The notes under the pieces: generated by a model | Databases searched by the model: none | What the model saw: the letters and a program-made list of their open reading frames with translations, nothing else | What the model was told of the DNA's origin: nothing | Part shown: positions 22,601 to 33,348 of the stretch, one piece after another | Layout: each line of letters starts with the position of its first letter | Numbering within the stretch: position 1 is the first letter of the stretch | Translations under genes and position numbers: made by a program | Assembly (NCBI GenBank): GCA_016490735.1 | Contig: JAEMWC010000167.1 | Location: forward strand, 267,001 to 331,000 | DNA from: Pachyseris speciosa | Taxonomy: Eukaryota; Cnidaria; Anthozoa; Scleractinia; Pachyseridae | Direction: 5' to 3' | Length of the DNA stretch: 64,000 nt

Positions 22601-25600
22601 ATCATAGCAAGTAAACAGAATAAAAGTAAACATCATAAAAAGTAAACAGAGGAGCTGGGTATGGTTTGGAAATTCCTTGTAAATACTTTTTATAATTATG
22701 GTGATGTTGAAACATTGTTACTATATGGCTCAAGTCCAAGCTTGATTATCTGGGATACAGTGTTTGGTACTGTCAGTGATTGAAAACAGAAACATTAATA
22801 GAAGGAAAGTAGACCATGATGAATGTGGCCATCACGTGAGAGACTCTTGTTAAAGTCAAACAATCGGACAGCTTGCTTTCGCTCAGTATAACTTAAGGAA
22901 TAGTGACTTCGAACTACCAAGATTAAAAAATGTTAGATTTGCTAGGAATTCAATAAAATATATGGGACCTCTCATTTGGTCGAAGTTGCCAAGACACTTA
23001 AGAATGATGGAAACTCTGAACTTGTTTAAGAGGAATATCAGGAAAGTTGACCTTTCAACTCTTGTAAATATTTAATAGACGTTTTTAGGCTTTTTAACAA
23101 ATTTGGACATTTTTCTTAGACGGTTTTTTTAAGCTTTTTAACAAATTTTGTAAATAATTATATAATTTACAATTTTTTTGTATATTGATCTGTATATGGT
23201 ATTTAATTAATTATTTTACAGTGTCCCCCATTAGCTTTTAGCTAAATACTCAGACACTTAAATAAAGTTTTCATTCATTCATTCATTCCTGTGGACAAAT
23301 GGAGATTTGACAAAACCAATCCGCACTGTTCTGTTGCTCTGTCAAAAGTCATATTTTTGTTGATTTATTGCAAATTAAAAACAAATTTCATTGCAAGAGT
23401 CAATTATTATACATCAGGTGTCTGCTTACGAGAGAGAGTAAACAAAATAAAAATCCAATTTTCATTTTCAAAGGTTTCCGCGTCCACTTATGAGAGAGTG
23501 TCTGCTTACAGGAATGTGTAAATACAGAGTTTAACTGTGAGGCAAAATGGGGAATTGAAAAGGTGTCTGTAAGTAGAGCTGTCCACTTACGAGAGTGTCC
23601 GTTAGCAGAGAGTTGACTGTCAGGGTTCTCCTTTAATTTTTGGCCGGTGACCAGCAATTTTCACTGCCTCATGTGAACAGCCCAGTCGTCGGCAGGTGCG
23701 CGCCAAAGAATTGCTGTTGTTCAGTGATAATTTTTGCTGGCGCACCCCTAATCTCCACCTGCCCAGTTCAAGTCGACTTCAACTTCATTTGAAAAGGAAA
23801 ACCATGACTGTATTAATAACTTTGGGTTTTGAGCCTGCCCCGTGCCATCCTTGGCATTTCAAATCATTTTTGTGGGTGAAAATGGATATATAATGCAGCT
23901 GGATCTTACATTTTGATTTAATTATTAAATTATGTGTAAACTGCTCTTAACAGGGAGCCCCTACCAGGCTACCTATTGTGCCAGCAAGCATGCATTACAG
24001 GTACATGGAATAGAGACATACTCTAATAGTACAGGCAAAAGAAACTAGCTGGAATTAATTGAATTAATATATGAATAGGTTAGGGCCAGCGATATGGGTC
24101 CATTTGATTGTAGCCAGGATCTGTATATATATATATATTTATTAATTTTTTTTTTAAATTTTTTTTTTTTTTTTTTCCCCAGGATGTGTGATATATATTG
24201 CCACTTTTGTACTACAACAAGGCGTATTGATAACTTTGTACTTGACTCACAATATTGTACCCTTGAGGCACCTCAGGATGTACATTTTAACAACTGCTTA
24301 GTCTTCATTAGTGAATATGGTGTCAACTAGCTATGTGAAATACAGAAATACAGTAGAACCCTGCTAACTTGAACTCCCCATCATCTTGAATTCAAACCCA
24401 TTCCCCTTTTACTTGTTTTCAGTCATTTATTATTGGCCAACTCAAACTGATGCTATCTTATAGCCTGCATAGCAAGCATTTCCATGGGGTTTCCCAGCAA
24501 AGAAAGACCGAACAACAAGATTTTCGATGTTTTGGCTGCACAAAAAGTGGAGCGAGCCCCCTCTTTTATTTTTTTGCTCTCGCCCCAGATATGCAGGCTA
24601 CCGCTGTCTCCTTTGTTTCCCTTAGGAGTTTGAGTTAGAGGGGTCTGCTGGTATGTTCAGGTTCAATGCTGCCTCCTCAGTCCGTAGACTGCGAGCAGTC
24701 TCTTTCTTTCTCTAACGTCCGACGAGAAAACAGAAGAGCCACGACAATGCCTACTGTCTCTCCCCATTCTTTTCTTGTCTTAATCCCCCAACATATGCAT
24801 AATATTAACTTTCATGTCAGTGCATATGAATGTAGTAACAAACACCGCCTGCTCACAGTCTACTCAGTCCAGCATCTACTATGGTGTCCACTCGGGTTGT
24901 TGTCTGAATGTGGATGACCTGATGTTTTCTGGAATGTGAATTTCATTATACCTGTTGGTCTTCATTTTATTTAAGATATTAGCCTTCTCCCAAAGTAGAT
25001 AGTCTCTGGTGCCATAAGTGCGTTTTGAAACTGCTGAGGTGGTCAAACCCTAAACTTAGTGCTGTCAGAATGAAATTAATTTTGTCCATAGTAGCAATTG
25101 AGTGATGACGGTCATTAATGCAAGTGCGGCCGCAACACTACTAGAACAGAGACCTGAAAAAAATTTTCAGGCTCTGAGCGGGATTCGAACCCACGACCTC
25201 TGCGATACCGGTGCAGTGCTCTCCCAACTGAGCTATCAAAGCCACATGAGAGCGGTCGTATGCGGGTTAGCCCTTTATATGGACGTTATACTTGGCCCAA
25301 GTATAGTAAAGAATGAAATTAATTTTGTCCATAGTAGCAATTGAGTGATGACGGTCATTAATGCAAGTGCGGCCGCAACACTACTAGAACAGAGACCTGA
25401 AAAAAATTTTCAGGCTCTGAGCGGGATTCGAACCCACGACCTCTGCGATACCGGTGCAGTGCTCTCCCAACTGAGCTATCAAAGCCACATGAGAGCGGTC
25501 GTATGCGGGTTAGCCCTTTATATGGACGTTATACTTGGCCCAAGTATAGTAAAGAATGAAATTAATTTTGTCCATAGTAGCAATTGAGTGATGACGGTCA

Positions 25601-28600
25601 TTAATGCAAGTGCGGCCGCAACACTACTAGAACAGAGACCTCAGTTGGGAGAGCACTGCACCGGTATCGCAGAGGTCATGGGTTTGAATCCCGCTCAGAG
25701 CCTGAAAATTTTTTTCAGGTCTCTGTTCTAGTAGTGTTGCGGCCGCACTTGCATTAATGACCGTCATCACTCAATTGCTACTATGGACAAAATTAATTTC
25801 ATTCTTTACTATACTTGGGCCAAGTATAACGTCCATATAAAGGGCTAACCCGCATACGACCACTCTCATGTGGCTTTGATAGCTCAGTTGGGAGAGCACT
25901 GCACCGGTATCGCAGAGGTCGTGGGTTCGAATCCCGCTCAGAGCCTGAAAATTTTTTCAGGTCTCTGTTCTAGTAGTGTTGCGGCCGCACTTGCATTAAT
26001 GACCGTCATCACTCAATTGCTACTATGGACAAAATTAATTTCATTCTTTACTATACTTGGGCCAAGTATAACGTCCATATAAAGGGCTAACCCGCATACG
26101 ACCGCTCTCATGTGGCTTTGATAGCTCAGTTGGGAGAGCACTGCACCGGTATCGCAGAGGTCGTGGGTTCGAATCCCGCTCAGAGCCTGAAAATTTTTTT
26201 CAGGTCTCTGTTCTAGTAGTGTTGCGGCCGCACTTGCATTAATGACCGTCATCACTCAATTGCTACTATGGACAAAATTAATTTCATTCTTTACTATACT
26301 TGGGCCAAGTATAACGTCCATATAAAGGGCTAACCCGCATACGACCGCTCTCATGTGGCTTTGATAGCTCAGTTGGGAGAGCACTGCACCGGTATCGCAG
26401 AGGTCGTGGGTTTGAATCCCGCTCAGAGCCTGAAAATTTTTTTCAGGTCTCTGTTCTAGTAGTGTTGCGGCCGCACTTGCATTAATGACCGTCATCACTC
26501 AATTGCTACTATGGACAAAATTAATTTCATTCTTTACTATACTTGGGCCAAGTATAACGTCCATATAAAGGGCTAACCCGCATACGACCGCTCTCATGTG
26601 GCTTTGATAGCTCAGTTGGGAGAGCACTGCACCGGTATCGCAGAGGTCGTGGGTTCGAATCCCGCTCAGAGCCTGAAAATTTTTTTCAGGTCTCTGTTCT
26701 AGTAGTGTTGCGGCCGCACTTGCATTAATGACCGTCATCACTCAATTGCTACTATGGACAAAATTAATTTCATTCTTTACTATACTTGGGCCAAGTATAA
26801 CGTCCATATAAAGGGCTAACCCGCATACGACCGCTCTCATGTGGCTTTGATAGCTCAGTTGGGAGAGCACTGCACCGGTATCGCAGAGGTCGTGGGTTTG
26901 AATCCCGCTCAGAGCCTGAAAATTTTTTTCAGGTCTCTGTTCTAGTAGTGTTGCGGCCGCACTTGCATTAATGACCGTCATCACTCAATTGCTACTATGG
27001 ACAAAATTAATTTCATTCTTTACTATACTTGGGCCAAGTATAACGTCCATATAAAGGGCTAACCCGCATACGACCGCTCTCATGTGGCTTTGATAGCTCA
27101 GTTGGGAGAGCACTGCACCGGTATCGCAGAGGTCGTGGGTTCAAATCCCGCTCAGAGCCTGAAAATTTTTTTCAGGTCTCTGTTCTAGTAGTGTTGCGGC
27201 CGCACTTGCATTAATGACCGTCATTAGTGCTGTCAGTTATGATTTCATTCTCCTCACCAGGGCTACTTTAACTCTGCTCGGGTGGAGTTGGCAGAGCACA
27301 ATATTGGTGTCCAGATCATCTGTCCAGGTCCTATAAAATCACAAATAACTCGATATTCTTATGTTCAGAACAAAAAGGTGAGGAAAAAGAACTTTTGTAT
27401 TATAATACAATAATACTCAAATAAAGTAACTTAAACTCATTCAATTTTCTTTATATTGATGATAGATTTTGGAACACATATCTTGTTATTCATTTTAATA
27501 TAGTGTTTCTTAATTTTGTCTTAACTGTAATTAAGTTTATTAACAAGTAGTTATTAATGGATGTAGAGCCACCAGGTGGAAATACTATTAATAAAATCCA
27601 GCCCTTATGGGTTTCTGTAAAATCGTTATTATTTAAATTACTATTGTTATTGTTGTTGTTGTTGTTGTCGTTAGATCCCATAAAGTTACCTGATGCAAAT
27701 GTGCTGAAGTCTCTCTTCTGGTAGAAATATTTTATCCTATAAAGTCCTTCATGCTGTATCTTTTGGTCAATATATTGTATTAACTCCACAGTTTTCATAT
27801 AAAGGTCATCGTCCCTGGTATGACTTTTTCCCATGAAGTCAAGCATATACTTATGGAAAAGGATTGACCAATTTGGCCTTTAAAGGTGTATGTTGCATTT
27901 CTTTTCTTGCAGTTCCTTGATACCCATGATACAGTGGCACGAATGCCAACTGAACGCTGTGCAAAGCTGATGGCAGTCAGTATGGCAAATAACTTGGATG
28001 AAGTCTGGATATCGGAATACCCAGCACTTCTAACTTATTATTTAAACCAGTACTTTCCAAACCTCTTCCGTTGGTAAGTGTCTTTAAAGGAGCTCAGTCA
28101 CGATATTTTGGGTCATTATTAGCGACGTAAAAAAATTCATTTAAATAATGGGAAACAGTGAAATAACAATTTGTCAGGAAAGATAAGCACCAAAGAGACG
28201 AGAATAAATGCATATATGGCGAGGATGCCGATGGTGAAGGATGGACAAGATTGCAACGGATTACAAGTGACCTTTTTGAAAAATTGAGGCTGAACTTTTC
28301 AAAATCCAAAGACTATGACGCAGCTCCTTTAAGCAGGATTTTTTCTTTGATAATGCAAGAGTGACATGCTCTGTACTAGCTAAGGTGTTTTGTTTGGTAC
28401 TTGATGTGGATGTATAAACTCGTGAAGCAATTCTACCGACCGGTATCATGTATAATCCAGTGCCTGACAACAAGAACAGCTTGAAACACTTAAGCTGGCC
28501 GCTTAAAACAAATAACTCTCTTGATCCATGGGCCTACATATTTAAGGGCTAATCAGCTAGTGGTAGGACTTGAGTATCTTAGCTACAGCCTCGCCTTCTC

Positions 28601-29344
28601 CCTTCCCATCCGCTAAAGTAGGAATCACGTATGTATACCGTAATCATTGAAACCACCTTCTATAGACCCCTTTCAGTAATTCCCAATCTGAAGGACAAAA
28701 CAATGGTTGCACTCTCTCTCTCTCCTGAAAGAAATAAACCTTTCAAATACAAAACAATCTTTTTTTTTTTGCCCTCCACATTTTGAATTAACTGAAAGGG
28801 GTCTATAATCTCACTTGCCTGCTTCAAGGACCTTCACGAAAAGACCATGAAGATTTCCGAGGATCTTTCACTGACACTGCACAATCCTAACTGCACAGCA
28901 CTACATGTATTTTCGTTTTCGTGATGATATCACAAGATGTTTTGTAGTGAGTATGTGGAAAAAGCTTTGTGGTCGGCTTCCATGAATGATCGTGGCTATT
29001 ACGTTAGGCAAGTCACTTTACTCCCTATTTTGCCCGTTTCGCTGAGGTACGAAAGTTAACTCCAAACCACTTCGACAAGGTAGCCCTGGCATGGACTGAT
29101 AATATTCCTCTTTTCTCATGTGCAGCCCATTTTTACTATTTCCCTTTGCGCTTCTGCGTGGATGTGAGAAAAGGCAACTCATTACTGAAGTGAATATAGC
29201 ACACTCTGAAGAGCAATGTTTCAACTCTATTACTTTTACTATCGCATGCACATAAGTTTTAAACGATGTCATGTTTCTTCTATCTCCAGGATTTCCAAAA
29301 AGGTGGGCATGAAGGTGGCGAAAGAACACGTTCTGAAACCGTAG
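19671..29344 (+). CDS. DHRS7: DHRS7-like short-chain dehydrogenase, copy A (complete, 7 exons)
   Basis: Exons: 19671-19941, 21232-21356, 21740-21932, 23954-24000, 27261-27377, 27913-28073, 29290-29344, all GT-AG and in frame (969 nt, 322 aa; vertebrate DHRS7 is about 339 aa). Residues 5-21 form a hydrophobic N-terminal anchor, so ER membrane location is likely. SDR signatures: TGASSGIG (51-58), NNGA (138-141; canonical is NNAG), catalytic Ser191, Y204-x3-K208 in YCASK, and CPGP (233-236). It should be an NAD(P)-dependent reductase of the DHRS7 group, which reduces retinal or steroid carbonyls in mammals; the coral substrate is unknown. The 19671 ATG was chosen over an in-frame ATG at 19659 because it has A at -3 and G at +4 and is the only one conserved in copy B. 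Intron 4 contains the tRNA-like array. Confidence 0.9.
19998..20080. repeat. Perfect-arm hairpin in intron 1 of copy A
   Basis: CCCTGCTAGCAGAGGCCTC is mirrored by GAGGCCTCTGCTAGCAGGG, with arms extending through TTTTCCTTGTAT / ATACAAGGAAAA. The arm is about 31 bases and the loop about 20. A partial copy (CCCTGCTAGCAGAGGTCTC) is at about 32365. Confidence 0.7.
20460..20864. mobile_element. Second copy of the 6-bp-duplication MITE
   Basis: Ends CAGGGGCACCCAATG and CGCTGGGTGCCCCTG, flanked by AAGGGC on both sides (20454-20459 and 20865-20870). It is inverted relative to the 3337-3783 copy. It lies in intron 1 of DHRS7 copy A and is nested in a region repeating CCCTATTTCAGACC (about 20338-20420 and 20940-21000). 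Confidence 0.8.
22449..23619. mobile_element. Pogo-like MITE in intron 3 of copy A, split by a LINE
   Basis: Left end CAGTCAACTCTCTTGTAAAC and right end GAGAGTTGACTG match the ends of the 1496-2154 element. Subterminal GAGAGTGTCCGTTAG-like and GTCCATTAGTAGAGC words occur at both ends. The flanks do not show a clean TA duplication. A LINE 3' end (22853-23288) sits inside. Confidence 0.65.
22853..23288 (+). pseudogene. LINE 3' end with (ATTC)n tail
   Basis: Encodes [20 protein letters not shown] and [20 protein letters not shown], the C-terminal end of a LINE polyprotein, followed by a stop, an AT-rich 3' UTR, AATAAAG and (ATTC)4. It is 5'-truncated, as is usual for LINE copies. Confidence 0.65.
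24110..24180. repeat. AT microsatellite and T tracts
   Basis: (TA)n followed by long T runs in intron 4 of copy A. Confidence 0.8.
25170..25242 (-). tRNA. tRNA-like unit 1 (Thr-GGU-like), minus
   Basis: The 73-base cloverleaf has a 7-bp acceptor stem (GCTTTGA with TCAGAGC), a D arm TAGCTCAGTTGGGAGAGC matching an A box, an anticodon loop CCGGTAT (GGU at 34-36), and a T arm with B box GGTTCGAATCC. Oddities: C instead of U at position 33 and an A-C mismatch closing the anticodon stem. A T7 run eight bases past the 3' end could terminate Pol III. It is most likely a tRNA-derived repeat, and decoding ability is doubtful. Confidence 0.5.
25413..25485 (-). tRNA. tRNA-like unit 2, minus
   Basis: Exactly 243 bases from unit 1 and identical to it over the tRNA-like part, including the B box with TTCGAA and the missing U33. 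Confidence 0.5.
25641..25702 (+). pseudogene. Truncated tRNA-like unit at the inversion junction
   Basis: Starts at TCAGTTGGGAGAGC, so the 5' acceptor strand and the start of the A box are missing. The B box reads GGTTTGAATCC. It forms the loop between the two array arms. Confidence 0.65.
25873..25945 (+). tRNA. tRNA-like unit 3, plus
   Basis: First full plus-strand unit. The B box has TTCGAA. The following hairpin has T6 instead of T7, which makes the unit 242 bases long. The unit is preceded by CGACCACTC, where the others have CGACCGCTC. Confidence 0.5.
26115..26187 (+). tRNA. tRNA-like unit 4, plus
   Basis: Full unit, B box TTCGAA, T7 after the 3' end. Confidence 0.5.
26358..26430 (+). 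tRNA. tRNA-like unit 5, plus
   Basis: Full unit, B box variant TTTGAA, in place of C at the second T-loop position that is conserved in real tRNAs. Confidence 0.5.
26601..26673 (+). tRNA. tRNA-like unit 6, plus
   Basis: Full unit, B box TTCGAA, same variant as unit 4. Confidence 0.5.
26844..26916 (+). tRNA. tRNA-like unit 7, plus
   Basis: Full unit, B box TTTGAA, same variant as unit 5. Confidence 0.5.
27087..27159 (+). tRNA. tRNA-like unit 8, plus
   Basis: Last unit, B box variant TTCAAA. The array stops about 65 bases later, within the spacer at GACCGTCA. Confidence 0.5.
27643..27671. repeat. (TTG)n microsatellite in intron 5 of copy A
   Basis: Trinucleotide run. It produces the poly-asparagine of a minus-strand frame that I do not accept as a gene. 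Confidence 0.8.
28474..28574 (+). repeat. Dispersed repeat, copy 2
   Basis: Direct copy of 14664-14762, here in intron 6 of DHRS7 copy A. Confidence 0.6.
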
Positions 29345-30280
29345 GAAAATGAAGAGAGAGATATCACCATTGCACTCTAAAAAATAATCATATGAGCTTA
29401 CGTTGAGGGGTAAAATATTTCTAAAATCAGGGTTATTTTACATTGCTGCTAAAAGGGCTCTAGGTTTTGCTGATTGAGCTTTGTGGCTTTGTATTTTGTC
29501 AAACTATTTTATCTATGACACAGAAGTTGTTCAATTGATTAGTCAAAGTATGGTCTATCCAGTCATGACACAGGAAACAGAGGGGAACGGTGCAACGAAC
29601 CAATCAGAATTCCAGCAAAATCATGAGGACGTTAGACGGCGCCAAGCGCGGGAAAAGTGCACATGAGTCGCACGTGGGCAATTAAGGCGCGATCGGTTTT
29701 TGTTGGTTGAAAAGGTGACACGTGAAATACACCATTTTGCTAATGATCAGTTCCTGGTGAATTGTGGGTAGATCCAGTTTCGTCAGCTGTCGTCCTTGAA
29801 ACTCTAACAAAAGGCTCGGTTCCTCCGGTAAGCGCATTGAAAACTGGGTACGAGGAACCTCATCTCCCCCGTCCTTCTTCCAAAAGCCCCGGCTAAACGA
29901 TCAAACATTTTCGTCCAACATCGTGTTTGGCAAACACAACTTTGGGAGGCCAAATGGACAAACAATGTTTCACCAAACACCACTAACAAAGTGAGTCCAC
30001 AGAACGATTTTTGCGTCAGTATCGCTCAGCGAAATTTCGACTTAGTATGGTTCATTAGGTTGCTTTTTACCGGCTGTGCGCGCTTTGTTGGTTGGGGTGA
30101 CTAAACGATCAAACATTTGTTCGTAACGTGAAATGTTGGATGAAAATGTTTGATCTAGATCAAACATGGAAAACCAGTTCAATGCAAAGTTGAAAGAGGC
30201 GGCTAAACGGTCGAACTTGTTCTTCTAACACGATGTTGGATGGAAATGTTTGATCGTTTAACAACAATTTATTAACAACC
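29345..30280. other. Intergenic DNA with a probable eroded MITE
   Basis: AAAGCCCCGGCTAAACGATC at about 29884 resembles the left end of the 821-1196 element. A matching GCCGGGGCTTT lies at about 30472-30482, and CAAACATTT words recur between. The target duplication is not clear, so boundaries are tentative. Confidence 0.4.
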
Positions 30281-30288
30281 AGGGCTGA

Positions 30289-30393
30289 GTTGCTCGAAGC
30301 ATGGTTAGTGCTAACCATTGGTAAAGATGTCTTAAAACCTATAGGTTTTCATGGTATTTAACCCAGGTTAGAGCTAACCATGCTTCGAGCAAC
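30289..30393. repeat. Short inverted-repeat element
   Basis: GTTGCTCGAAGCATGGTTAG is mirrored exactly by CTAACCATGCTTCGAGCAAC, enclosing about 65 bases. It is MITE-like and is probably nested in the eroded element around it. Confidence 0.7.
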
Positions 30394-30721
30394 TGGGGCC
30401 AGTAGCACAAAACAGAAGAGGACACAATGTAAAGCCAAAGCCAAGGGCTTATGTGGCAAAGGTCAACTGGTGCCGGGGCTTTATCATTTCATATCCAGCG
30501 CTTCCTCGTAGAATAATTGTTAAATGTATGCCGTGCGGGAGGGCTGTGTGCCGAAGGCTATATATTTCTTTAAAAAAACTGAAATTGAAGCTTAGAGAAG
30601 TGCGGTGAATCTATTCAGTTAATTGCAGCTGTAACCCCTTCCCGTGACTTGTTATCAACTACTGCTTCCCTCCCAAATACTCACCTCAATTAACCTAGCC
30701 GAAATGCGCTGTAAAAACTAT

Positions 30722-30795
30722 TTAACAATTGAGACTATGAGCTTGAGATTTCTATCGCTTGATAGCTGACGAGGGCGCATGCAGCCCGAATGTAG
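30722..30795. repeat. Remnant of the fold-back repeat family
   Basis: AACAATTGAGACTATGAGC followed by GAGATTTCTATCGCTTGATAG corresponds to one end of the repeat at 9340-10660. Confidence 0.5.
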
Positions 30796-31064
30796 TTAGG
30801 TTCGTTTTCCCCAGACGAAGTCGAGGGAAACATCAGGACTCGAGGGAAAAATAAGATTGTTTCCCTCGGGACCATTAAAGGTATATTGCTCAATGGAACC
30901 CAAGTGGCATTAGAAATTGGAAGGAAAAATTCCCTGAGGATTTTGTAGCTAGAAGAGAGATCAGCATGGTGAAGTAACGCATTTTATGCAGACTTGAGAC
31001 TTTTCGTATGCTAGGCAACATAGTTACACACATACATTTTCATTTATAGGTTTGTTTTTAATGG

Positions 31065-31150
31065 AAAGAAATAATTGTAAAGTAATAGTGAATTGTAAAG
31101 AAATAATTGTAAAGTAATAGTGAATTGTAAAGAAATAATTGTTATTGTAA
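31065..31150. repeat. 32-bp tandem repeat
   Basis: About 2.5 copies of a unit starting AAAGAAATAATTGTAAAG. Confidence 0.75.
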
Positions 31151-31159
31151 ATGAAGTTG

Positions 31160-32090
31160 TTGTTGTTGTATAGTGACCGTTATGGGTTTTGAAAACTAAT
31201 GATACCACCCTGGTTACAAATTATTATATAAAGAGGCCGCCCTCGCCCCCGTTCGGGCTTGAGCGGGGCATTCACTTTTTATGCAAGTGAAAGCGAGTGA
31301 AGTCCCTGGTCCCTGGGGTCAAAAGTTAGTGTTGCATTCCCGCGAGCCCACTGTTCCACACACATAACGGTTCTCCCTTTGTAAAACAACTTATTATCAC
31401 CAAGCGTAACACGGTTTAAAAAAACATTGTTGCCAGCCATGAAATAAACACATTGATTTTTGAGCGGCCAGTGCACAGTTACTTGCAAAGGCCCCTCAAT
31501 GAGCAATGAATAAGTCAAGTATCGTTATTGTAAAACTAATTTCATTGATAGTTCTGGATAAATTGACAACGAAACACAACAGACAACTACACGTTTTGCT
31601 GGTCGTTACCAGAAAATAATAACATACTTTGGGTTAAGAGCACATGCATACCGGAACCCTCTTCGGAGGTTACTTCGACCGTCTTGTGCGATCATCGATC
31701 CTTCTCGGAGAATAATTGAGCCCGTTTATGCGTTTTAATGAAGCCGTTGAAGGAAAACAAAAGCTGGCCTTTCAGGGAAAACATGAGCCTCTTCCTCCTT
31801 GTAGGAATATTGAGCCCGTTTACGCGATAAACAAAGCTTTTGGGGGAAATCAAAACGCTAAATTTCAAGTAGCACGTGATTGTCAAACTGTGAGCTAGCC
31901 TATGGGCTACCCTATGGGCCACCTATAAAAAGACTAGGATTTAAATTTATCAATCTTTTTTTAAAATTTTAAAATCGTTTTATAATCATTGGGGTGATGG
32001 CGGGTGTCTGTAAAACGGGACCGGATACCTGTGGATGGCGGATGGGAAAATGAGGATAGAAAAGTGCGGATGGAAAAATATAAAAAAATG
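31160..32090. other. Intergenic DNA, no gene recognised
   Basis: A duplicated phrase (GAGCCCGTTTA with GCG, about 31720 and 31814) suggests an old repeat. At about 31985-32090 a GATGGCGGGTGTCTGTAAAA block reappears in inverted form near 38030-38115. Confidence 0.4.

Positions 32091-32091
<1 letters not shown>

Positions 32092-32124
<33 letters not shown>
32092..32124. repeat. (AAT)n microsatellite
   Basis: About ten uninterrupted AAT units. Confidence 0.85.
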
Positions 32125-32125
<1 letters not shown>

Positions 32126-32740
32126 GAGAATCACTTCGTGAATTTTACAGGGGCCACTTTTGCCTTGGCAACCCACGTTTACACTAGCATGCATAAGGGT
32201 CGTTTACATCAAGAAGTTTATCGCGGGACATGAAAATCTATTTTATCGCAAATATTCTTTGGAGAAAAAAACGTCTAATTACTAATGTGAAAAGAGAAAA
32301 TGATATTTGCCTGTGTACTCATTTCGATAATAGAATTACGTCTCGGCTTTCATAAAAATCTTCCCTGCTAGCAGAGGTCTCTTCTGCCAGCAGGGCCGGA
32401 AATAAAAATCACGCCGGCCAAGGGCGCCTATGCTTTGTCGCATAAAAATTGGCATAAGATCTACATTAAATCAAACGGCTGATTCTTAACGATATCCAAA
32501 AAAGTAAATTTAATTTAGTCATAGTTTACAATTTTTGAAAACGCGCTAACCCTGTGCTGTTGAAGACGGTTTTTTGTCTTCAAATTACGGGCTCGAAAAG
32601 TCCAGGTAATCATGGCACGTTGCTGGCCAAATCTACAAACTTCCAGGGTCTCGTTTTCATTCCTAAAACGGACAAATTACTTCCTTGGCACTTAAAATAA
32701 AAAGAAAAAACATAAATCGATGTTTAGGTAGCCTCAGAAT

Positions 32741-33014
32741 GGAAGATCAAGGTGAACGGAGCCCTCAAACTTTTCTTGTGAATAATTTTTCCTTCCCTCA
32801 ACCGCGACGAAAACAAGGCGATCGGTGCGCTTTCAAGAGAGTTTTGAATACAGATAGCGGATTTAAAGCAGCTGCCTGGACTTTAGAAAACAAAAATGGC
32901 AATGTACATATTAGTTGGAAGTTGAATTCAGCTTTTAGCACGATAGGCAAAGCCACAGCCGATAAAATAACTGCAAAATTTGTTGGAAAAACTCACGCTT
33001 TCGCTTTTGCGTGA
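32741..33014 (+). other. Unrecognised open frame, 91 codons including stop
   Basis: ATG 32741 opens a frame starting MEDQGERSPQTF and ending FVGKTHAFAFA. It is basic and has no motif I recognise. There is no strong splice context. It could be a small gene, an exon or chance. Confidence 0.2.
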
Positions 33015-33348
33015 ATAATTAATTCGAACACGCGTTCACGCAGTGAATCGCGTCTGTGAAATTTCGAACATTTTTTGTGCTTTTAGATAAGTTTTTTTTG
33101 CCTCATCTTGAATGAAAATTTATTGTTATTGAACTTCCTGTCGCGTTTCTTTCATTTGGTTGCCTTCATTTGAGAGTTTTAGTGCACGCTGGATTTGGAT
33201 TTCTGTACATTTACGGCGACCCCCGTGATTTGTTTGTTTAGTATATTCGCTTCCCTCAAATATATTTTTATTGAGTCTTGTTCAGCTTCTGCGGAACTAC
33301 TGGGGATAGAGCTAAGTTGGTACTAAATTTACACGGTTGAAAAACGAT

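Larger units (their letters stand above)
25056..27236. repeat. Palindromic array of 243-bp tRNA-like units with 13-bp flanking duplication
   Basis: The insert (25069-27223) is flanked by TTAGTGCTGTCAG at 25056-25068 and 27224-27236. The corresponding place in copy B (56427-56439) has a single, slightly diverged copy, so this is an insertion. The units are 243 bases (one is 242). Two point left, the orientation then flips at 25641, and one truncated plus six full units point right. The left arm (25069-25641) is complementary to 25717-26289, leaving a 75-base loop. Each unit holds a tRNA-like head, a hairpin CCTGAAAATTTTTTTCAGG and a perfect 19-base palindrome TATACTTGGGCCAAGTATA. Units are nearly identical, so amplification or homogenisation is recent. 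Confidence 0.88.

Noticed and set aside
25102..26984. Repeated 80-residue open frames ([20 protein letters not shown]...) in the 243-bp units
   Set aside because: The unit length is a multiple of three, so the frame stays open through the tandem repeat. The frame is antisense to a tRNA-like sequence and contains the [15 protein letters not shown] phrase that such sequences give when translated. It is not a protein gene.
25069..27223. CRISPR-like reading of the regular 243-bp repeats
   Set aside because: Repeats are long, contiguous and without unique spacers, and sit in a eukaryotic intron.
27490..27846. Minus-strand 118-residue frame with poly-Asn in intron 5 of copy A
   Set aside because: Composition is driven by a TTG microsatellite, and no recognisable domain is present. 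Could be old repeat-derived coding.
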